Of a stretch of DNA of 64,000 nucleotides, positions 43,983 to 51,700 are shown piece after piece; the stretch's first letter is position 1, and the number at the start of each line of letters is the position of its first letter. A program made the translations under genes and the position numbers. The stretch comes from Nostoc sp. WHI. GTDB taxonomy: Bacteria; Cyanobacteriota; Cyanobacteriia; Cyanobacteriales; Nostocaceae. The stretch covers positions 1 through 64,000 of the forward strand of contig NZ_WBKM01000055.1 of the NCBI RefSeq assembly GCF_015714725.1. The letters run 5' to 3'. The notes below the pieces were generated by a model. The model ran no database searches, had not been told where the DNA came from, and was given only the letters and a program-made list of their open reading frames with translations.

Positions 43983-45587
43983 ATGCTAAACAAACTTTTA
44001 CCATTTGAAACAAATACTTGGGCTTTCGTTCTAAGTAGCTTACTAATTACATTTGTTGGCGGCATTTTACTTTATGTCATTTTATTTTATGTATTGCGTT
44101 CCCTTTTTCGCAAATTTGAACGAGATATTGCCCTAGTTACCCTTAACGTTTCGGCTTATCCGGCTCTAGCTACTTTTGTGTTAGGTGTCCTCAAATTAAC
44201 CTTCGAGAGTCTGCCTTCAGGTGCAGTGATTGACAGCTTTGAAAATCTCATAACAGCCGGAATAATCATATCAATTAGCTATTGGATAGTACAAGTTTTT
44301 ATTGAAGTTTTTATTTATTACCTGAAGCAGTATACTCAACAAACAGAAGCCATGTGGGACGATGTGCTACTACCTCTCTTAGAAGCAGTAGTTCCTGCTG
44401 TAATTTACTTGATAGCTGCTTTTTTGGTTTTACGTTCCTTTGGAGTCGATCTTACTGGTATTTGGGTAGCTTTAGGTGGTGCAACATTCGTAATTGGTTT
44501 TGCAGATCAAGGCATCCTGGCAAACTTCTTTAGTGGTGTTGTGTTGTTGATTGATACACCCTTCCAGTTTGGTGATGTTTTGCGCCTTGAGGACGGTTCT
44601 ATTGCCATACTAAGAAAAATTGGTGTGCGGGTTACGCAACTTTATGTACCTGACAAACATTATAATATTTACATTCCTAATAGTAATTTACAAAGCCAGA
44701 ATATTATTAACCTCAGCCGTCCTACAGCTTATTACCATCACTCTAGTCAGGTAGAAATATTAGTCAAGTATGATATGTATGAAGCTAAACAGATGATAGT
44801 AAAAATTATTTTATCTCATCCAGATACGTTAGGAGATATTGGTAAAAAATTAGAAATAATTGATGATTACTATCAAATTGATGAACTAACAGAACAACAA
44901 AAAATAGGCAAATTGCGCTTAATTGCAGAACAGGAAGTTAACTATAAATTAGAAGAGATTCAAATAGGACTAGAAACACTAGTTGTTACACTCCAGTTTG
45001 CTGAAAAGGGTGGGTTAACGCAAGATGAAATTAATAATGTACAGCAGGAGTATAAGGATATACTAGCTTTGATTGGGTTAGAAGCAATTGCGGAAACTCA
45101 AAACAATCGTACTATTTTTGACTTGCAAGAAATCAGAGTTCAAGATTCGTTGATTGAGTTAGTTCGGGGATGGTATCGCATCTGGATTCGCGATCCAAAT
45201 CTCTTGGATAATGATAGTTACATGGTTTCTGAAGAGTGGGAACGTAAACTTAATCTACTCAAGCGGAGATCGCAGCGTTTATACCAAAAAATTTCTAATC
45301 CCCAAACTGAAGAAACTCGGATTGATGATTATGTGATGGAATTAAATAAATGGGTTCGGGAACGATTCAAAGAACCGCGACAAAAGTGGCAAGAACCACA
45401 AGTTTTAATCAAAGGTACAAATCATAGCGATGATGGGATTACTTATGCTGAATTTAAGCTCAATTTCTTCGTTGATGATATCAAATTAGAGAATGGTAGA
45501 AGAGGTGATCGCGTTAGCAGTCAGATATATCAAGAGGTTTTGCAATATCTCAAGTCTAAAAGTGTGAATGATATTAATATCGTCTGA
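43983..45587 (+). CDS. MscS-family mechanosensitive ion channel
   Basis: The 534-residue protein has membrane helices near residues 16-36, 55-75, 80-108 and 125-150. The pore-lining TM3 follows (GGATFVIGFADQGILANFFS), then the MscS beta domain: LIDTPFQFGDVLRLEDG and later YIPNSNLQSQNIINLSR. The C-terminal half (about 330-534) is longer than in E. coli MscS and largely helical, with no domain that I recognise. Such channels release ions under membrane tension. The gene lies in line with the CHASE2/partner-switch genes, but a terminator-like hairpin separates them, so functional coupling is only suggested. Confidence 0.85.
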   Translation: MLNKLLPFETNTWAFVLSSLLITFVGGILLYVILFYVLRSLFRKFERDIALVTLNVSAYPALATFVLGVLKLTFESLPSGAVIDSFENLITAGIIISISYWIVQVFIEVFIYYLKQYTQQTEAMWDDVLLPLLEAVVPAVIYLIAAFLVLRSFGVDLTGIWVALGGATFVIGFADQGILANFFSGVVLLIDTPFQFGDVLRLEDGSIAILRKIGVRVTQLYVPDKHYNIYIPNSNLQSQNIINLSRPTAYYHHSSQVEILVKYDMYEAKQMIVKIILSHPDTLGDIGKKLEIIDDYYQIDELTEQQKIGKLRLIAEQEVNYKLEEIQIGLETLVVTLQFAEKGGLTQDEINNVQQEYKDILALIGLEAIAETQNNRTIFDLQEIRVQDSLIELVRGWYRIWIRDPNLLDNDSYMVSEEWERKLNLLKRRSQRLYQKISNPQTEETRIDDYVMELNKWVRERFKEPRQKWQEPQVLIKGTNHSDDGITYAEFKLNFFVDDIKLENGRRGDRVSSQIYQEVLQYLKSKSVNDINIV

Positions 45588-45790
45588 ATTCTGCGAAGTA
45601 ACCGAAAGATTTCTACAAGATCCGCAACCAACTCAGTGATAGTGGATTCGCCGACTATCTTGGCTGCTTGAGCAACAGCTATAGAATATTTACTCTTAGC
45701 TAACAACAAATATACTTTATAAGTCAACAGGACTTACGCAACTGGCACAAAATGCGGGCGGGGCGAAGCCCCGACACACGGGAATTTAAA

Positions 45791-46700
45791 TTAGACCAAA
45801 CACATATGAACGTCTGGACGTTTTAATTGCTGAATTAGATAATTAGATAGTAAGTTGTGCTTGATTTTATAAATAGTTTGGCCTGTTTGATAGGCTAAAT
45901 TTTTCAGTCTCAGCCAAACCAACATAGCACAAGCAATATGATTTCTTTGCCGAAAGTATCATCAACTAAACGATTAGTTTTCAAAGGACAATAATAAACT
46001 TTATCTAAACCATCAATATAAAGCATTAAATTATTTACCGCATACCACGTATCCATTAAAACAGTATCAAAAGGGAGAAGCTTTTGATATACAAGACCTT
46101 GCAGCATATTTTTTACGTGGTCTATCTTAGTTAAACCATCATTATCAGGATTAAAAATACGATAATCAATTACCCAAAAGTTTTGAGTGTTAGGATTCAC
46201 CAGCCCCGTTGGGGCGGGTATAGGGTGTGGGGTGTTGGGTTGCAGGTTATAAAGAAGCCCCAACAGCCCTAAAGTCAGAAGCGAGGCTTTTTCAAGGCGC
46301 TTGCATTGGGCGAGGTTGGAAGCCTCGTCCAATGCCGTATTCCCTACACCCGACACCCTATCCCCCACACCCTTCTTCTCACATATACACAACTGACTAT
46401 TCCGATTCCTCTGACGATTCCATGTTCATTCCCACTATAATGTCTTCGTACTATTTCGATTTCTTCGGAAAATCTTTTATCTAAAACTGTATCATCAAAT
46501 ATAATACAAGCATCTTCGTCAGTGACAATTAAATTTTTCACATTATCCCAAAGTAGACGAGGAGTTAGCTTTTCATTTTTTAAATAATAATTAATTTTAT
46601 CATGACTAATATTTTCTAAGTGTTCTGCTAAATTAGTAAGAGTGTAGTTTATTTGACTACTAAGTAAATATTGACAATAATCGAGTTTTGTAAATTTCAT
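45791..46700 (-). pseudogene. Decayed DDE transposase (IS701/IS4-type), split by a repeat element
   Basis: Read on the minus strand, the first part (from 46700) begins MKFTKLDYCQYLLSSQINYT and runs through DEDACIIFDDTVLDKRFS to GIVSCVYV. It is then cut by the 186-bp element at 46197-46382. Coding sense resumes with NPNTQNFWVIDYRIFNPD and FDTVLMDTWYAVNNL. After VDDTFG a deletion and frame change join it to the C-terminal part HIACAMLVWLRLKNLAYQTG, ending at 45791. The acidic residues around IFDDTV, VIDYR and LMDTW fit a DDE transposase. With an insertion, a deletion and a frameshift it is dead. It abuts an ABC transporter fragment that its arrival may have truncated. Confidence 0.8.
46197..46382. 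mobile_element. 186-bp non-autonomous repeat element, copy 1 (inside transposase gene)
   Basis: The element starts with hairpin GCCCCGTTGGGGC, contains a second strong hairpin (GCATTGGGCGAGG paired with CCTCGTCCAATGC), and ends with CACCC/GACACCC-type repeats. TCAC borders it on both sides (46197-46200, 46379-46382). Removing the element plus one TCAC restores the transposase reading CVYVNPNTQNFW, which shows that it is an insertion. A second copy lies at 60681-60867. Confidence 0.75.
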
Positions 46701-46796
46701 ATTAAATCATCAATCAACACTTAAAAGATATTTATTATTTTTCCGCTCCAGAGAGGAGCATAAATATCTTATTACTTATGATGTTTGTAATTAAAT

Positions 46797-47039
46797 GAAG
46801 CAACGAGTGCTTTAGATTTGCAAAATGAAGGAGCTTTGTATCAAAAATTACAATCTATGAAAACAACATTTATCAGTGTTGGGCATCGGGAAAGCCTGTT
46901 TGATTATCATCAATGGGTTTTGGAACTTTCACAAGATTCCAGTTGGCAACTTGTGACTGTGCAAGATTATCGAAATCAAAAAGCAATAAATATTCAAAGC
47001 GCGCCTAATAATGAGTTGCAAAATCAATCTCAAATATAG
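46797..47039 (+). pseudogene. C-terminal remnant of an ABC transporter ATPase (SbmA/BacA-like, ABC-D type)
   Basis: The frame opens with EATSALDLQNEGALYQKLQS, the Walker B/D-loop end of an ABC ATPase, followed by TTFISVGHRESLFDYHQWVL, which contains the switch His. It ends normally at TAG (47037-47039). Everything upstream, including Walker A and the membrane part, is missing; the break is near 46794. The H-loop style SVGHR(E/D)SL is typical of the cyanobacterial ABC-D/BacA-like exporters. The decayed transposase next door probably marks the deletion event. Confidence 0.75.
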
Positions 47040-47211
47040 CTACGCGTAGCGTCTCGCAGAGAGCGTCTAGGGGTTTCCCCCATGAGTGACTGTCGGCGCA
47101 GAGGAAAGGGCAGAGGCACGCAGAGAATTCGCTACGAGATTAATGAAATCTTGTACTAAGCATCTCCGGTATTGTCCCAATAAAGACATTCCTGGGATGA
47201 GCTTAAACTCT

Positions 47212-48090
47212 TTATTCCCCGATCGCTTCTCCCCATTCCTTAATTACAGAAAATAGTGATGAGTAATCATCATCAGCAAATGACATTTTCACGGCTGTCT
47301 GCAAGATTTGCCGAACACCTTTAATACTGCTGAGATCCAAACTCAGAGATTTCGCTTCAGAGATAAACAATTCTGTATCTTTAAGCAAGTGTTTTGTAGG
47401 GAAATTGGGATGAGCATAATTGCTATCCAACATCCGTTGTAGCTTTTTGTCAAAGGTAGGTGCGTAGAGTGAACTGTCGCGCAATATTTGCATAAACACA
47501 TCCACATCGACACCCTGACGCTGGACAAAAGCTAGGCTGAGAGCAAAGCTAGCTGTTAGAGAAGCTATTAGTTGATTTAGTGCCAATTTGAGCGCTGCCG
47601 CAGATCCTACTGGCCCGATAAGTAAAGGTTCTGTGCCAAAATTTTCGAGTAAGTCCAAGTGGCGTTCATATTGTTCTGGCTCGGCACCTACCATAACACT
47701 CAACTTGCCAGCTTTTGCTTCCGGGATGCTCCCTAATACGGGTGCTTCGAGATACTCACCGCCACCTGCAACAACTGCATCTCTAATTTCCTGGCTTTCT
47801 GTAGGAGTAATTGTTCCCATTTGGATGATAGTGCGCCCTTCCAGAGTTTGCCAAGCAGTATCTGAAAGTAACACGTTATAAATGGCCGAGGCATTAGTAA
47901 GCATGAGGATTACGCACTCAGCAGCACGAATGGCGTGGCGGGGATGTGTGACAATTTCAGCCCCAGCCGCTTGTAGTGGCGCTAATTTTTCTGGGGTGCG
48001 ATTGTAGGCAACTAGTTGTATATCTGCGGCTAATAACCTTTGAGCCATTGGTAGTCCCATCAGTCCGGTTCCCAGAAATGCCACCTTCAT
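47212..48090 (-). CDS. NAD(P)-dependent beta-hydroxyacid dehydrogenase-like protein
   Basis: The 292-residue protein belongs to the 3-hydroxyisobutyrate/6-phosphogluconate dehydrogenase-like family. The Rossmann motif is at the N-terminus (VAFLGTGLMGLPMA, about 3-16) and the Arg in AYNRTPEKL suggests NADP preference. The substrate-binding region EYLEAPVLGSIPEAKAGKLS and the catalytic Lys in ALKLALNQLIASL (about 170) are present. Length is normal. The substrate cannot be read; cyanobacterial members include succinic-semialdehyde (glyoxylate) reductase-like enzymes. Start and stop are clean, and it is the first minus-strand gene after the decayed 45.8-47.0 kb zone. Confidence 0.85.
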   Translation of the reverse strand: MKVAFLGTGLMGLPMAQRLLAADIQLVAYNRTPEKLAPLQAAGAEIVTHPRHAIRAAECVILMLTNASAIYNVLLSDTAWQTLEGRTIIQMGTITPTESQEIRDAVVAGGGEYLEAPVLGSIPEAKAGKLSVMVGAEPEQYERHLDLLENFGTEPLLIGPVGSAAALKLALNQLIASLTASFALSLAFVQRQGVDVDVFMQILRDSSLYAPTFDKKLQRMLDSNYAHPNFPTKHLLKDTELFISEAKSLSLDLSSIKGVRQILQTAVKMSFADDDYSSLFSVIKEWGEAIGE

Positions 48091-48121
48091 TTTTCACGTT
48101 CCTTTGGTACAGTATCAAACG

Positions 48122-48152
48122 ATTTTGGATTTTAGATTTTAGATTTTAGATT
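48122..48152. repeat. Heptanucleotide short tandem repeat (ATTTTAG type)
   Basis: About four imperfect-to-perfect units of a 7-bp repeat of the form GATTTTA lie upstream of the dehydrogenase gene. This is a typical heptameric STRR of heterocystous cyanobacteria. Confidence 0.75.
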
Positions 48153-48214
48153 GGCCGCACCAATCAAGTCATTGGTTTTGTCATTTAAGTTTCTCTACTC
48201 TCTAACTCTGGTAA

Positions 48215-48310
48215 TTAGCCACCTGCGGCAAAAGTCGCCATAATTATCACTGAAAGTAAAATACCTGGAGTAAGTAATGTTATTAACATTAACAGGTCGT
48301 GAGTAGTCAT
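48215..48310 (-). CDS. 31-residue single-pass membrane miniprotein
   Basis: An ATG at 48308-48310 on the minus strand opens 31 codons ending in TAA. The peptide begins MTTHDLLMLITLLTPGILLS and ends IIMATFAAGG. It is hydrophobic throughout apart from the first five residues, as in the small single-helix subunits of cyanobacterial membrane complexes. I cannot match it to PetL/M/N, PsaI/M or PsbM/T by eye. No strong Shine-Dalgarno sequence precedes it. It lies between a dehydrogenase and a methyltransferase gene on the same strand. It could also be a chance open frame, but the composition argues for a real protein. Confidence 0.4.
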   Translation of the reverse strand: MTTHDLLMLITLLTPGILLSVIIMATFAAGG

Positions 48311-48420
48311 AATTATTACTTTGGTAGTGTGTTTAACTTTATAGTAATCACTGTAATGCTAGTCTAAATAGGACTGATAGTGCATTCTTAAATAGAGCTT
48401 TAACTTTTCTTTCTGTACGT

Positions 48421-49608
48421 TTACTCTGGCACAGTCAATCCTTTTAATGATTGAGAAATTTCTGTCTTGTCCAGACCTTTGCTCTGAACTAGGACTCCAA
48501 AACCACCTAGTCCTGTGGGATATAGAAGTTGCTGTAGTGCGTCCCGACGCTGTAGTAACTGCGAGAGGGGTTGTTGTTGATAAGAAAGGGCAGCAATCCG
48601 ATCGCCTAATCCCAACGCCATCAAAAATAACCCCTGCTGGATAAAACCAATATTCTTTAAGTTGCACTTCTGGCCCCAACGTTCCAAAGCCGTAAAGTCA
48701 ACATGGGCAGTGATATCTTGTCGCCCAATATTAACATAGGGGTTGTCATGGAAACGATGATGGTAATAGCACTGTAGCGTTCCTTGCGATCGCCTGGGAT
48801 TATAGTAACGACTTGCGGGGTAGCCATAATCAATTGTTAACACATAGCCGCGCTGCAAGCGGTCTGCTACTATACTCAACCAATCTAAAGCAGCCAAATT
48901 AATTTCACTGCGATAACCATCTGGATATGCACTTTGGGCAAAGTCGATTTCCACTAAATCCAAATATTCAGCCAGTTGGGGCGTTGAAGGTTCCCCTATG
49001 ACTTCCGTAAATGATGGGCATAAGGCATTGGTTTCTTTCTCATTCTTATCTGTGGTTACATAAATTTCTCGGAGTTCTCCCGTCTCCAGGATGAATTGAT
49101 GCACGGGAAATGCATCTACTAACTCATTAGAAAAAAAGCAGCCTGCGATCGCATTCGGTGGTATATCCTCTAGATTGCACCAACGCACGGGTAAATCTTC
49201 CAAGCGTTGCTGCTGTTCTTGTCTTAAAGTTGGCGACTTTTCAACAATAATGTACTCCAGGGCAGTAAAAAAATCTGGGTAGCGTAGCTGATGATATTTA
49301 AGGATATGCAATGCCAGTAATCCTTGACCTGCTCCCATTTCTACCAGAGAAAAGGGTACAGGTTTTCCTAAAATCTCCCACATTTGCAAAAATTGTTCTG
49401 CAAGTAACTCGCCAAAGTCAGCACAGAGGTTGGGAGAGGTGAAAAAATCACCACCTTTAAAGCCAATTTTGACTGCATCGCTGGAATAGTAGCCGTGTTC
49501 AGGGTGGTATAGTACCATATCCATGAATTGGGCAAAAGTAATTCGCTGTTGGGGACTGGTGGTAATATGATTTGCGATCGCTGCACACAATGCTGGATTT
49601 GAATCCAT
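48421..49608 (-). CDS. SAM-dependent methyltransferase, MidA/NDUFAF7 family (DUF185)
   Basis: I start at the ATG at 49606-49608 (MDSNPALCAAIANHITTSPQ); an earlier in-frame start would overlap the PIN gene and add an unrelated tail. The protein of about 395 residues reads ITFAQFMDMVLYHPEHGYYS, then GGDFFTSPNLCADFGELLAE and LVEMGAGQGLLALHIL (SAM motif I), followed by FFSNELVDAFPVHQF. These are diagnostic of the MidA/NDUFAF7 family, whose mitochondrial member methylates an arginine of respiratory complex I; a link to the cyanobacterial NDH-1 complex is plausible but not shown. Length is normal. HIP1 sites occur within it. Confidence 0.88.
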   Translation of the reverse strand: MDSNPALCAAIANHITTSPQQRITFAQFMDMVLYHPEHGYYSSDAVKIGFKGGDFFTSPNLCADFGELLAEQFLQMWEILGKPVPFSLVEMGAGQGLLALHILKYHQLRYPDFFTALEYIIVEKSPTLRQEQQQRLEDLPVRWCNLEDIPPNAIAGCFFSNELVDAFPVHQFILETGELREIYVTTDKNEKETNALCPSFTEVIGEPSTPQLAEYLDLVEIDFAQSAYPDGYRSEINLAALDWLSIVADRLQRGYVLTIDYGYPASRYYNPRRSQGTLQCYYHHRFHDNPYVNIGRQDITAHVDFTALERWGQKCNLKNIGFIQQGLFLMALGLGDRIAALSYQQQPLSQLLQRRDALQQLLYPTGLGGFGVLVQSKGLDKTEISQSLKGLTVPE

Positions 49609-49706
49609 AAAATTTGATATTTGAGAGTAGAGACAATAAATGCTTGCCAGCAGCACAATCAACTTAACCGAAGTGTAAAAATTCCATTGTCCTGTTAGCC
49701 TGCTGG

Positions 49707-50096
49707 TCACAATAAGCGGATAAACCCTTCTTGCTCGAAGTGCCGATCAGTAGACAATGCCTCTGTAATCCCACGCTGGCGCATTAGCACAAAGCTCAAC
49801 GCATCACATAGAGAGTAAGTTTTATCCTTCCGTTCCATTAGGAGATCGACTGCTGCCCGGTGCAATGGCTCATCCACCCAAACTGTTTTTATGTCTGGGT
49901 TATCCAGCAAGTCAACCACAAAAGCAAGCACGGATGAACGGGGAAAACGCCTTGCAGTGCCTAACGCGACGTACTCAGCAATGATATAGCTGTGGGTTAA
50001 TCGGATTGTTGCTCTCTTATAGGCAACACGAGCTTCAGTATGCAAAGGCTCAGTCTGATAGTGCAGACAAAGTAATCCAGAGGTATCGAGGAGCAT
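49707..50096 (-). CDS. PIN-domain ribonuclease, VapC-like toxin
   Basis: The 129-residue protein is a PIN domain. Acidic residues sit at the expected places: Asp4 in MLLDTSG, the Glu in IIAEYVALG, Asp in SLCDALSFVLM and Asp in STDRHF near the end. VapC-type toxins cleave RNA, often tRNA or rRNA. The gene overlaps the preceding antitoxin-like gene by one base (TAATG), the normal order and spacing for a toxin-antitoxin pair. It probably forms a stable inactive complex with that partner. Length is typical. Confidence 0.85.
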   Translation of the reverse strand: MLLDTSGLLCLHYQTEPLHTEARVAYKRATIRLTHSYIIAEYVALGTARRFPRSSVLAFVVDLLDNPDIKTVWVDEPLHRAAVDLLMERKDKTYSLCDALSFVLMRQRGITEALSTDRHFEQEGFIRLL

Positions 50097-50383
50097 TAAC
50101 TTTCCTCGTGGTTACTGGCATACTCTCTCACCAAATCTAAATCAATGCTCTCATTGTTCAGATCAATCGGATGTTCCAGATTAAGTGTCCCAAAATGGCG
50201 TTCAAATCTGGCTCGTGCTGTCTCCTTTTCTGCTTCAGACAGCAACAATTTAAAAACTTGTCCAAACTGTTGCTCTAGCAACGTTGCAGCTAACCGTTCA
50301 GCAGGAACACCAATCGCCTGTGCCTGTCGCTGAATCGCAGTGAAAATGTGATCGTTCAGTTCCAGTGTTAGAAGATGGGTCAT
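50096..50383 (-). CDS. VapB-like antitoxin partner of the PIN toxin
   Basis: I prefer the start at MTHLLTLELNDHIFTAIQRQ (95 residues); an ATG five codons upstream is also possible. The N-terminal part looks like a short DNA-binding and dimerisation unit (a beta strand, LTLEL, then an IQRQAQAIGVPAERLAATLL helix). The C-terminal part is acidic (NNESIDLDLVREYASNHEES), as usual for toxin-neutralising tails. The stop overlaps the toxin start by one base. The family is not one I can name exactly. Confidence 0.7.
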   Translation of the reverse strand: MTHLLTLELNDHIFTAIQRQAQAIGVPAERLAATLLEQQFGQVFKLLLSEAEKETARARFERHFGTLNLEHPIDLNNESIDLDLVREYASNHEES

Positions 50384-50492
50384 AAAAATATGCAACATAG
50401 CTAGAGGCTACGGTAATTATAGCTTTGCTTGTTTGATGCCCTCATCAATAAAACACTTGCGGGTTGCGTCTTGCTAAAAGACAATTTACTAC

Positions 50493-50882
50493 CTAGCCAC
50501 TCACCAACGACACCAGCACGCCATTGGGATCGCGGACGTGAGCAATTGTTTGTCCCCAAGGTTGTTTTTTAGGGGCATCTAATGCTTTTGCGCCTGCCCC
50601 TATTGCTTTCATATAAGCGGTACCAACATCAGGAGTAACAAATGATATCTGGATTAATGCTGGTGGTTGTGTCGCATCGTTTGCATGGAAGCCGCCGGGA
50701 AATAACTTCTGTGCTTCGCTACTAGAGGAGAAAGCTAATGTAGTATTTCCGGTTTCGATTTCCGCCCAGATAAACTGCCCCCTATCCTCAAGAGTGCGAC
50801 GAACTAGACCAAAAGCTTTTTCGTAAAACTCAACCGTCTTAACTACATCCTCTACCCAGATGACCGTGTAACCAAATTTCAA
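50493..50882 (-). CDS. VOC family (glyoxalase/bleomycin resistance-type) protein
   Basis: The 129-residue protein shows two beta-alpha-beta-beta-beta halves of the vicinal oxygen chelate fold. Signatures are GYTVIWVEDVVKTVEFYEKA at the start, GNTTLAFSS in the middle, and WGQTIAHVRDPNGVLVSLVS at the end, where Glu or Gln residues usually bind metal. VOC proteins include glyoxalases, dioxygenases and drug-binding proteins; which of these applies cannot be told from sequence. It is a single-domain protein of standard length. Confidence 0.85.
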   Translation of the reverse strand: MKFGYTVIWVEDVVKTVEFYEKAFGLVRRTLEDRGQFIWAEIETGNTTLAFSSSSEAQKLFPGGFHANDATQPPALIQISFVTPDVGTAYMKAIGAGAKALDAPKKQPWGQTIAHVRDPNGVLVSLVSG

Positions 50883-50894
50883 AGTTTTTCTCCT

Positions 50895-50942
50895 TAATTA
50901 CGAATTACGAATTACGAATTACAAATTACGAATTACGAATTA
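50895..50942. repeat. Heptanucleotide repeat (ATTACGA)n
   Basis: Six to seven units of ATTACGA, one with a C to A change (ATTACAA), lie between the VOC and GAF genes. This is a typical STRR array of heterocystous cyanobacteria. Confidence 0.85.
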
Positions 50943-50944
50943 TT

Positions 50945-51496
50945 TTAACTTTCTAGTATGTAAGGGGCTGTTGCAAGAGTTTGCGCCCCCGTTTGCATCA
51001 TTTGTATATCTGATGGCGACCAATAATGAGTTCCTTGACAGTGATGTGCCGCTAGCAATCCCCATAATCCTCTAGGTATTAAGATTGGTACAACCAAGTT
51101 AGCCCGAACCTGCATATTGCTGAGGAAATCTCGGTGACAAGGCTGGATTGGCTCTAATTGAATATCAGCGATCGCCTTTACCCGTCCTGCTAAGTATAAA
51201 GCAGCATACTCATCATTAAAACAATCATCTGGGCCAGTGGAACCAAGGATTGAGAATTCTTTAGAACTTAAAGATTCAAAAGTCACCTGTCCTTGCCACT
51301 GTCCATAAAAATAATACAACACCACCCGATTAACCTGAAGCGATTCTCTGAGTTGATTCGTTGTTTGCCGGACTAACTCATCGCGCTCCATTGTTTTGAC
51401 AAGGCGATCAAGCACTTTTTGCAACCCCTGTTCGCGGCGTAGCCCGCCGTAGGCATCGCTGCTTTGGTTAAAATCTGAATGAGAATGAATTTGCAC
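50945..51496 (-). CDS. Stand-alone DXCF-type cyanobacteriochrome GAF domain protein
   Basis: The 183-residue protein is one GAF domain (about 25-180) with no kinase or other output domain. It carries both cysteines of DXCF cyanobacteriochromes: Cys92 in DDCF (90-93) and Cys120 in the Cys-His pair of IQPCHRDFL, followed by QVRANLVVPI and LWGLLAAHHC. In known DXCF proteins the second Cys holds phycocyanobilin or phycoviolobilin and the first makes a reversible second bond, giving blue or violet to green/orange switching. Here the output must go through a partner protein. Residues 13-19 (SDAYGGLR) come from a repeat-like DNA insertion. A stabilising hairpin lies beyond the stop of the flanking methylase gene. 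Confidence 0.75.
   Translation of the reverse strand: MQIHSHSDFNQSSDAYGGLRREQGLQKVLDRLVKTMERDELVRQTTNQLRESLQVNRVVLYYFYGQWQGQVTFESLSSKEFSILGSTGPDDCFNDEYAALYLAGRVKAIADIQLEPIQPCHRDFLSNMQVRANLVVPILIPRGLWGLLAAHHCQGTHYWSPSDIQMMQTGAQTLATAPYILES
51433..51459 (-). repeat. In-frame dispersed-repeat insertion in the GAF gene
   Basis: On the minus strand this reads GCGATGCCTACGGCGGGCTA followed by CGCCGCG, the common Nostocales dispersed repeat. It encodes SDAYGGLRRE near the N-terminus. The frame is maintained. Confidence 0.6.
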
Positions 51497-51633
51497 GGTT
51501 ATAAAATTATAACTAAGTAAATACTGCTGAATTTATATAGTAATTAATTAGACCTTATATAAACACATTCTTGCATTTATACCAGCAATTCATCTTAACC
51601 TAACATAAAACCGTACCCCGTCCTAACAAACAT

Positions 51634-51656
51634 CCCTCTCCTTACTAAGGAGAGGG
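51634..51656. terminator. Hairpin CCCTCTCCTTA / TAAGGAGAGGG type
   Basis: A stem of about ten base pairs with a tiny loop lies 45 bases beyond the stop of the DNA methylase gene. It is followed on the plus strand by a TTTT stretch some 8 bases away. It may end transcripts from the defence island, or may be the common CCCTCTCC-type dispersed palindrome. Confidence 0.5.
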
Positions 51657-51700
51657 ACAGGTTTTGCACAGCATAACCAGGGTGAGGTTTTCTTCCGCTA

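Noticed and set aside
45530-45727. Minus-strand open frame of 65 codons (VYLLLAKSKYSIAVAQAAKI and following) after the MscS gene.
   Set aside because: The composition is protein-like and it could be a remnant, but it overlaps the end of the channel gene, lacks a family match by eye and has no clear ribosome-binding site.
46227-46484. Plus-strand open frame of 85 codons within the 46.2-46.4 kb region.
   Set aside because: It reads through the 186-bp repeat element and antisense to the transposase; similar frames appear in copy 2 at 60.7 kb.
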